Origin: Cantharellus purpuraceus
Taxonomy: Eukaryota > Basidiomycota > Agaricomycetes > Cantharellales > Hydnaceae
Reading direction: 5' to 3'
Assembly (NCBI GenBank): GCA_025174535.1
Contig: JALBUN010000009.1
Location: 434,001-498,000, forward strand
Length of the DNA: 64,000 nt
Positions 57,259 to 64,000 of the stretch are shown one piece after another. Made by a program: the position numbers and the translations under genes. Positions within the stretch are counted from its first letter, which is position 1; every line of letters starts with the position of its first letter. The notes under the pieces were generated by a model. It did no database searches and was not told where the DNA came from. It was given only the letters and a program-made list of their open reading frames with translations.

Positions 57259-59769
57259 CCCTCCCCTTTTTGAATGAGGCATGATCTCATTCAGTGCTTT
57301 TTAATCATACAGCTCCTTATGAAGCTGCTTTGATGAGTCAGTGTCCATATGATTGTCTTGATCATATGGCTCCAGAGGGGGATAGCTCTCGGTTGTCCCC
57401 AAAGTTGTTGCGGTATCTTCATCCACTTGAATGGATGAGGAGGATGCAATTGCTACCACAGTATCTCAATCAAGGTCACAATTAAGTTGATTGTGACCTA
57501 AATGCTCAGGAAGAGAGCATTTAGCAGCTTTATAAGCTGCTTGGGAGACTCCTTGAGCCTCCTGCTTTCACTTACCAACCCTGGCAGGCTGGTTAAAAGC
57601 TGCTCCAGAGGCGATGTGTTTAGCAGACTCCTCTAATATAGCAGCACAATCGGGGGTGATGCCTCCCAATCATCCAAACCAGAGTGCAAGCTCTAGTTCA
57701 GTATGTTCTTAGCGATTCCCCCAATCATATGCTCCAGTGATTGAAGCACAAAAGGTGTCACCAATAGTTGGTGAGAACTTTTGGCCACTGGTCAATAATT
57801 CCCAGTGGCTGGGATTCTGGAACATAGTCCAGAGGTTCTTCTTGAATGCAGAAGAACCCTTCTTAGGAGTGGTCTTTTGCAGCCACATCTATATATGTCC
57901 ACATTGGACAAGTTCATGGTGCCATCTGACTCCTGTGTGATGGCTGGGGGCACCCCATGGAGGTTTACTTGCCACCCCTGTATGAAGGCAAGTGTGTCTA
58001 CTGGCATGGTTGGTAGAGTGACAATAAGACTTGCATTATCAGTGCGAGCCAGGAGAGTCATTCTCTTGATGACTCTGCAGATTGGTACAGTCCATTCTGC
58101 AAATGGTGTGACCAATGCCTTTTTATGGAGTGATATGAACTCTGGAGTGCCCATATCGCAGATGTCAAACCAGTCCACCCTGATAGGGGCAGACTTGCCC
58201 AGAGGTTGCAGCAGGTGGCCAGTGACCACTCTGGGGGTGTCAGCCACAGTCATGAACCATGGTGCCCATTTGGGGAATGATTTCCCCACATTGGCATGCT
58301 TGAGAGCATGCCTGAAATCATCCCAGCATTTGCAATAATTTGCATGCTGGGCTTTTTCCAGCATCTTCAACGCTGTTTTGGAACCCGCAAAATTATGGTG
58401 TTGGGGCAAACTAATAGAAGGAAACAGCTAGAATGTTATGGAAAGGGGTAGAATATTCCAAGGCAATCACCTGATCTGAACTAGACACTGATCAGGCAAA
58501 AAGAAGGGTATCCACCCTGTTTTCTGCACTGGTTTGCACAGCCATGGATAGCCACATCTCAGGTGATGATCTCCATGGAAAATAGTACCCTGAGAGGCTG
58601 TGGTTGTCAAGTTACAGAATATTTATTGATCAGAGACATCTGAGCTTGAATTCAGGCCAAATGCCTGCCAGGGTCCAAAGGTGGAGAGCCGGCTGTGCGA
58701 AGGTTTGTGGGTGCCTATGGGTCCACAACTGTAGCACAGCAGAAATAAATCATTCTGGGCCAAGTTCTGCATGGAATATTCCTGAAAAAATATAGAAAAA
58801 TAGAGAATATTTGAATAGGTCCATTCCAGGTACAAGCACCAAATATATGCTGATATTTAGGAATGGAAAAGCAAAGTATAGCACATTGGTACTGCATAAA
58901 TAGGATTTGATAGGGAAAAGGTGGTTCCCATACAAACACTGGATCTTTTAAAGTACAGCTGGTGTCACCAGCCATGTATTGTTCCTTTTGAAGCTGATCA
59001 ATCTCAGCTTTGATTTCAGATAGGGCAAACTCTTTGAGTTTGCCTGGTTGCTTAGCACCCTTGGGGATGCTAGCCAGGAGGGGGCCACGATTATGGTCAT
59101 ATCCCTCTCAAATTGGGTTGGTAGTCATCCCAATGTTGACCCTTGAACCCTCAGGAGATCGTCCTCTTTGGTGAGGTTGAACATTTCCCATGATGATGAA
59201 GCCACAGGTTGTGAAGGCATAATGGCAGGCAATGATTTGCCTGCCATAGCACACAATAGTGATGCTACTGGGGCCAAGCACACCGTCATGAGCTTGGTTT
59301 TGAACATAGGAGGTGCTCTATCTGCAGCCTCCATCAGTGTTTTTAACTCATCTCTGAGATGAGTTACTTCAGACTTCTCATTGTCAAGAAGTCCTTCAAG
59401 TTCTTAGACCTGCATGAACAGGTCCAAGTTATCTTTATACATCTTATCATAGTCTTTATGATAAGGTGTCATGACATCATCTTTGATGTTGCATATAAGT
59501 TGTGGCCATGCAACCCTTAATGCTATTTCCACCAAAGTGGTGGAAAGATATAGTTGGCTCCCATTTTGGGCCTCGATTAAGTGCGATACATATGTGTCAC
59601 ACTTGTTACACCTGTGAGGGTGATGGATGACAGCGCTGCTGTGCCATCTGCTGATTTTCCAGGTCATCTCATCTTGATGACCTCTGATTATATCTGCAGC
59701 ACTCATTGCAGCTGCTGCTGTGGAAGTTTGTTCAACTTCCATTGGATGCTCATCTTGAGCATCCATCAT
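57259..59769 (-). pseudogene. Extra ORF of gypsy family 1, in the env position
   Basis: A minus-strand ORF starts at 59769, downstream of the pol end, and runs to the polypurine tract and LTR. I recognise no family. Visible parts are an acidic Ala-rich start (MMDAQDEHPMEVEQTSTAAA), a Cys/His cluster HHPHRCNKCDTYVSHL (a possible small zinc site), and a coiled-coil-like stretch around ELEGLLDNEKSEVTHLRDEL. Further on are a central block with WDDFRHALKHANVGKSFPKW and FDICDMGTPEFISLHKKAL, and a C-terminal ASGAAFNQPARVGK region shared with two truncated copies. TAA at 59404-59406 interrupts the coiled coil where Gln would fit. Sequence at about 58430-58930 may be an intron. Nothing resembles a fusogenic Env (no signal peptide or membrane span). 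Length is up to about 830 codons. Confidence 0.5.
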
Positions 59770-60170
59770 CTCCCTTCTGGGGGGTTGTGGTGGTTCAAAG
59801 AAGCACTGCTAGCCTTTTATGGCTGAGCTCAAAAATTCTTTATTGAGAATTTTTCCAGTGACTATGTCACATGGGTGTAACGTGATTAATTATCTCTTAC
59901 CCCTTTTGTGCTACCATGAGTAGCATGATGGTGAACTCAGTTTTTACTGCTATTGAGCTGCCTGTTGTTATGGCAGCTCTATCCTCATCTAGGAACTACC
60001 ATTAATCAAGGTAGTTCCTCCTCCTCTCATTGAGCTACCATCATTGATGGTAGCTCCTTGTCATGTCCCACTAGGAGCTACCTTTATTCTTGGTAGCTCC
60101 ACTTCTCCCTCTTAAGCCCTATTAGATCTTTGGGGCTCTGTCTCTCTGAGAACTACTGTCTATGAGGTAG
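59770..60170. other. Hairpin-d dense spacer between gypsy pol and extra ORF
   Basis: No open frame. Successive perfect inverted repeats occur, for example GAGCTACCATCA/TGATGGTAGCTC, GGAACTACC/GGTAGTTCC and GGAGCTACC/GGTAGCTCC, about 40-60 bp apart, with related arm sequences. Confidence 0.7.
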
Positions 60171-60573
60171 TTCTTGTGCTTGAGTCACCCCTCAAAGCTC
60201 TAAATAATCATCTAGAGCTTCTAGGTCCTTACACAACATGTAAGGTTCCCAGGTGATGTCTCCCAACGTCCATAGAACTTGAAATTCAAGTTCTTTATTG
60301 CTTATCCATCAATGAGCGATGATTTCATCAACAAGCCACTCTTGCTCATCATCATTCCCAAAGTCATAAAATGACCTTGCTTCCCATTTCAGGAATCTCA
60401 TCTCATCATTCAACACATACAGTTGAATGATACAGACATGGAATGTAGGCATAATGTGCCTACTAGTCAGTTCTGGTGGCAGTTCTAGTGTCACTGTCAA
60501 AGCTTTATTATGGGCTTCAATTACTTTATAGGACCTGATATACTTGGGCACTAGTTTGCTGGTTCTACCCTTA
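60171..60573 (-). pseudogene. Gypsy family 1 pol 3' end: integrase tail and chromodomain
   Basis: Minus-strand reading from the insertion point: SKLVPKYIRSYKVIEAHNKA, LELPPELTSRHIMPTFH, SFYDFGNDDEQEWLVDEII, then the chromodomain core FQVLWTLGDITWEP and DLEALDDYLEL. This is the C-terminal end of a chromovirus integrase. TGA stops at 60309-60311 and 60192-60194 interrupt it. The upstream pol is cut off by the TIR element at 60574. Confidence 0.82.
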
Positions 60574-61137
60574 GACGCTTGTTTGGAATCATGTCAGTAT
60601 ACAATATTCTGATGTATATCTCATATACATCAGAATTTCAATGGTACATAAAGCCAGGGAGTTACAATTTGGATATCTTAAAAGATTTTGGATGTGTGAA
60701 ATTTTCATAAATATAAACATATATTCTATATTTTAATAAACTTTAAAAGATAAGACATTTGGTTGAGATGAACATAACTGTTTATATGAATATAACAGTA
60801 ATGTATGTATTAATATAATTGGTATTATATAGGTTATTTAGATGTACAAATACCAGGTGGGTATTAGAGATAGTTCAAATTATGTTACAAGTATTGTATA
60901 AGAAAGAATCAATGATATTTGATGTTCCCTCAAGAGAGTTGACACCACTAAATAGGGAAAAAAGAATTATTTTTGAGAATTATGCCAAAATATCAAAATA
61001 TGTTTTAATCTAGTATATTGTGTAAAATTTGAGAGTCATGTTGAAATATGAAAATAAGTTTGAATTGAAGTGTATTGTGTAAAATTTGAGGAAAATAGAT
61101 TGTATATACATATTTGATATATTTCTGAACAAGCATC
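60574..61137. mobile_element. Non-autonomous TIR DNA element, copy 2 (564 bp)
   Basis: Same terminal inverted repeats as 54867-55431 (GACGCTTGTTTGGAA and TTTCTGAACAAGCATC), with TTA on both sides (60571-60573 and 61138-61140). The interior aligns along its whole length. No coding capacity. Confidence 0.88.
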
Positions 61138-61144
61138 TTAGGTA

Positions 61145-61309
61145 TGTTGGAATGCACTGAAGGTCCCTAGAAAGATTGGTATGGATTGGATTATTCTGTG
61201 AGGAGATATGAGTGTTTTGTGTGTTACAATTTCGCTTTTTTACTGAGTTTGTAATTGGCTTATCTAATAACACACATCTTCCCTTTTGAGCTCTACAGGT
61301 TATGGGCCC
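61145..61309 (+). mobile_element. copia-B LTR and primer-binding site, plus orientation
   Basis: A 153-bp LTR (61145-61297), TGTTGGAATGCACTGAAGG to GAGCTCTACA, is followed by GGTTATGGGCCC (61298-61309). A leader-like stretch continues to about 61590 without coding. It is the left end of a truncated plus-strand copy, in inverted orientation to the LTR at 61675. Confidence 0.85.
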
Positions 61310-61674
61310 TGGCCTCCAGCTCTAAACAGTTGCTCAAACACACTTATATCATCAAAATCCTCTCATTCCCATCCACCTTTTCCGAACCCTCTCATTCACC
61401 ATTAAACAACAACTTCAACCTCAATCACACTTCCCTTTTTAACCCACTACATTCTCCCCTTTCCCCTCAGTTTCTCCCAGCAGTCATCTCTTCAGCTTCC
61501 AAAGGGTTTCAGGTTCCAGTGGTGAGAAAGGATCCCTCCTCATTGCCTAGTGTTACAAAGCCACACCCCTGGCCTTAGTTTGCCGGTTGACTGAGGCCTC
61601 TTGTTAACCTTGGGTGCTGGAGTCTGTGGTCTGCAGACTCATAACAGTTCACCTGATTTGCGGCGAGGTTGTCA

Positions 61675-61826
61675 TAGAGCTCAAAAGCAAAGATGTGTGT
61701 TATTAGATAAGCCAAACTACAAACTCAGCAAAAAAGCAAAATTGTAACACATAAAACACTCATATCTCCTCATAGAATAATCCAATCCATACCAATCTTT
61801 CTAGGGACCTTCAGTGCATTCCAACA
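61675..61826 (-). repeat. copia-B 3' LTR, minus orientation
   Basis: The reverse complement matches 61145-61297 closely. On the minus strand it is preceded by the polypurine tract TTGAGGGGG (61827-61837) and starts TGTTGGAATGCAC. Its last bases differ from the plus copy. Confidence 0.88.
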
Positions 61827-61838
61827 CACCCCCTCAAT
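61827..61838 (-). other. copia-B polypurine tract
   Basis: On the minus strand ATTGAGGGGGTG immediately precedes the 3' LTR, the expected plus-strand priming site. Seen directly. Confidence 0.7.
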
Positions 61839-61849
61839 AAACCGTCCCT

Positions 61850-64000
61850 TCAATCCTACCAATCCCTAATCCATCTCTGAACATCACATGCTTGGCACCC
61901 ACAAGACTCTTGGTTAGCACATCAGCTACCATCTCATTTGTCAGCACAAACTGGTGTTTCAGCAATCTCCTTTCCACCTTTTCCCTCTATGTGCTTCATC
62001 CTGGAGTGGTGTTCAGAGTTCTTGGATACCCCAATGCCAGGTTGGCTGTCACAATAAAGCATGACTGGAGGAAGGTGGTAACCAAGTTCAGTCAGTAACT
62101 GTTTCAACCACATGGCTTCACATCCTGCAAAGTCAGCTGACATGTATTCAGCATCAGATGAGGATGTTGCCACTGTGGGTTGCTGTTTGCTGCTCCAGCT
62201 CACTGCTGCTCCACCAATGAAGAAGGCATATCCAGTCATTGACCGTCTCCTGTCCTCATCCCCTGCATAGTTGGCATCACAGTAGGCCTGGAGCATTGCC
62301 TGGGAGCCAGAGTCTGGAGGTCCATATGTCATCCCCAGTTCAGCAGTCCCTTTGAGATATTTGAGCACATGCTGAACCGCCTTCCAATGACCTAAACCAG
62401 GATTTGAGTTGAATTGGCAAAGTTCACCAAACACATATGAAATGTCTGGTCTGGTTCCAATCGCAAGGTAATTCAGGCTCCCAACAGCAGCAAGGTATGG
62501 AACACCTCTCATAGCCTCAATGTCCTCCTTTGACTGTGGACAGAGATCCTTGGAGAGATGGCAGCCTGGATCAAGAGGAGTTGACACTGGCTTGCAATTC
62601 TCCATGTTGAACTGCTTCAAAACATCCAGTGCATACTTGTGCTGATTAATGTGCAATGTCCTCTTTCTCCTGTCCCTGTGGATTTCCAGACCAACAATGT
62701 ACCTGGCAGATCCCATGTCCTTTATTTTGAAGTGTTGCAACAGCTCAAGCTTTGCTCTGTCAAGATGGGTGCAACTGTTGCATGCTATAAGCTGATTGTC
62801 AACATAGACAGGGATGTAGACTTTGATGGGTCCTTGGATGTAGAGGTAAAGGCAGCTGTCCACCTTGGATCTGGTGAATCCCATGTCATGAAAGGCTTGG
62901 TCCAGCTTAGCGTGCCACCTGTTTTCCCCCTTGCCTGGTTCCATAGATGGCCTTGTTTAGTCTCCCAACCTTGTCTCCTTGCCTGTAACCATCTGGAAGC
63001 TCCATGTAGACCTCCTCTTCAATATCACTGTTCAAATAGGCAGATTTGAAATCAACTTGGTCCAATTCCAGATCCTCAAGGGCAGCAAGAGTCAGGAGCA
63101 CTCTGAGCATGTTGAATCTCACAACAATGTTTCCATGAAGTCAATCAATCCCTGCCTTCTGTGTGTATCCTTTTGCAACCACTCTAGATCTGAAATGCTC
63201 AATGGATCCATCAGGGTTCTTCTTAAGTTTGAATACCCATTTGGAGCCCACAGCCCTCTTGCCTGCAGGGAGATCCACCACTGTCCAAACATTGTTGTCC
63301 ATAAGCAACTGATATTCTTCATCACAGGACTCTCTCCACCATAGTGCATCAACTCTAGACATGGCCTCCTGATAAGTGGATGGTTCAGGGAGGTCAGGAG
63401 CATTGCTGAGGTTGACAAATTCCTCAAGTGGATGTTGGACGGATGGTATGGCACATTCAGCCTGTTCCACCCCCTCATTCTGGATGTCATCCACCCCCTC
63501 AGTTGGATCATCTCTCTCCTGTGACTCAGGTGGAGGATTCCTGTACTGGAAAGCCACCATGGTTGGGGAGGGATGCATATGTGTGCTGAATGCCTTGGAG
63601 GAGGGTCAGGTGGTAGAGGTGGAGATGGGGATGGTGGAGGGGATGGTGTTGCAGCATCTGGCAATGGTGGTAAAGAGGGAGTAGCTGGAGGAATAGCTGG
63701 AGGGAAAGTAGTGGTCTGGTGAATGGGCACATCATCAGGAAGTTGTACAAGTTGTTGTGGTGGATTGTGCATGGTGGATGTGTGTGAGTGCAGATTCATC
63801 AAAAATGACATCCCTGCTGATCAATACCCTCCTTTTAGCTGGATCCCACAGTCGCCATGCCTTAGTCCCATTTTCATATCCAATCATGATGCACTTGGTA
63901 GAGTGTGGTTCAAGGTGACACCTTTTGGATTTGGGGACATGAACAAATGCAGTGGAACCAAATACCCTGAAATGTGCAACAGACAGCTTGTGGCCATGCC
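61850..64000 (-). pseudogene. copia-B pol, partial (integrase tail, RT, RNase H), decayed
   Basis: The minus-strand reading enters at the right edge with the integrase tail (FRVFGSTAFVHVPKSKRC, WDPAKRRVLISRDVIFDESA). A Pro-rich linker (63750-63550) precedes the RT N-terminus NVWTVVDLPAGKRAVGSKWV, then ALEDLELDQVDFKSAYLNSD, DSCLYLY, and RNase H motifs YCDANYAGDEDRRRSMTGYA and SSSDAEYMSADFAG. The RT catalytic box reads YVDN (62795-62806) instead of YVDD. Frames change near 62918 (an extra A in a run) and near 63135. About 15-20 nt plus frame are lost after RMKHIE near 61985, before VADVLTKSL. The 5' part lies outside the window. Confidence 0.88.

Noticed and set aside
54000..60500. CRISPR-like array
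   Set aside because: The repeated hairpins are not regularly spaced identical repeats with spacers, and the organism is a eukaryote.

Overview
The window is nuclear DNA of a filamentous basidiomycete, most likely an Agaricomycete. Nearly every recognisable gene is cut by many 45-90 nt GT-AG introns, coding strands alternate, and gene order is that of fungal housekeeping loci. Retroelements are of fungal Ty1/copia and Ty3/gypsy chromovirus type. I could not name the species.

Layout. 1-5.2 kb: no convincing gene, with minisatellite and simple repeats. 5.2-6.6 kb (-): isocitrate lyase/PEP-mutase family enzyme. 6.6-10.4 kb: gene-poor, with two local duplications. 10.4-12.2 kb (-): complete secreted S1/P1 nuclease of 14 exons, including 5-, 7- and 16-nt exons. 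12.2-18.0 kb: gene-poor, with a few coding-like segments I cannot name. 18.1-23.6 kb (-): P4-ATPase lipid flippase. 24.4-25.8 kb (+): ribosomal protein eL8. 26.5-27.3 kb (+): secreted two-LysM protein. 28.9-29.7 kb (-): mitochondrial ribosomal protein uL14m. 30.4-32.1 kb (+): hot-dog thioesterase, probably mitochondrial. 32.2-36.6 kb (+): DNA2 nuclease-helicase. 37.3-38.6 kb (-): gamma-butyrobetaine/trimethyllysine dioxygenase family. 39.0-39.8 kb (+): type II peroxiredoxin. 40.2-44.3 kb (+): UTP22/Nrap ribosome-biogenesis factor. 44.4-45.6 kb (-): YIF1 Golgi protein. 46.1-47.85 kb (-): accessory hypothetical gene, probably decaying.

From about 47.85 kb to the end the window is a nested transposon graveyard. 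A complete but broken copia element (copia-A, 49.5-53.8 kb) sits inside a gypsy LTR. Three such LTRs and a 3.3-kb internal fragment of the same gypsy family follow. That fragment has a chromodomain pol end, then an extra ORF in the env position, then a polypurine tract and LTR. Two ~565-bp terminal-inverted-repeat elements with 3-bp target duplications are inserted in it. A second copia (copia-B) runs off the right edge. Recognised premature stops in the retroelements fall overwhelmingly at TGA or TAA where family motifs expect Arg or Gln, as CpG/CpA deamination would produce. The gypsy sequence is unusually dense in short perfect hairpins.

The single-copy genes serve unrelated housekeeping jobs (translation, replication and repair, ribosome assembly, membrane traffic, carnitine and redox metabolism). 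I see no co-regulated cluster. The most unusual observations are the microexons that encode zinc ligands in the nuclease, the hairpin-dense gypsy family with its extra ORF, and the 3-bp-TSD elements with a matching empty site.
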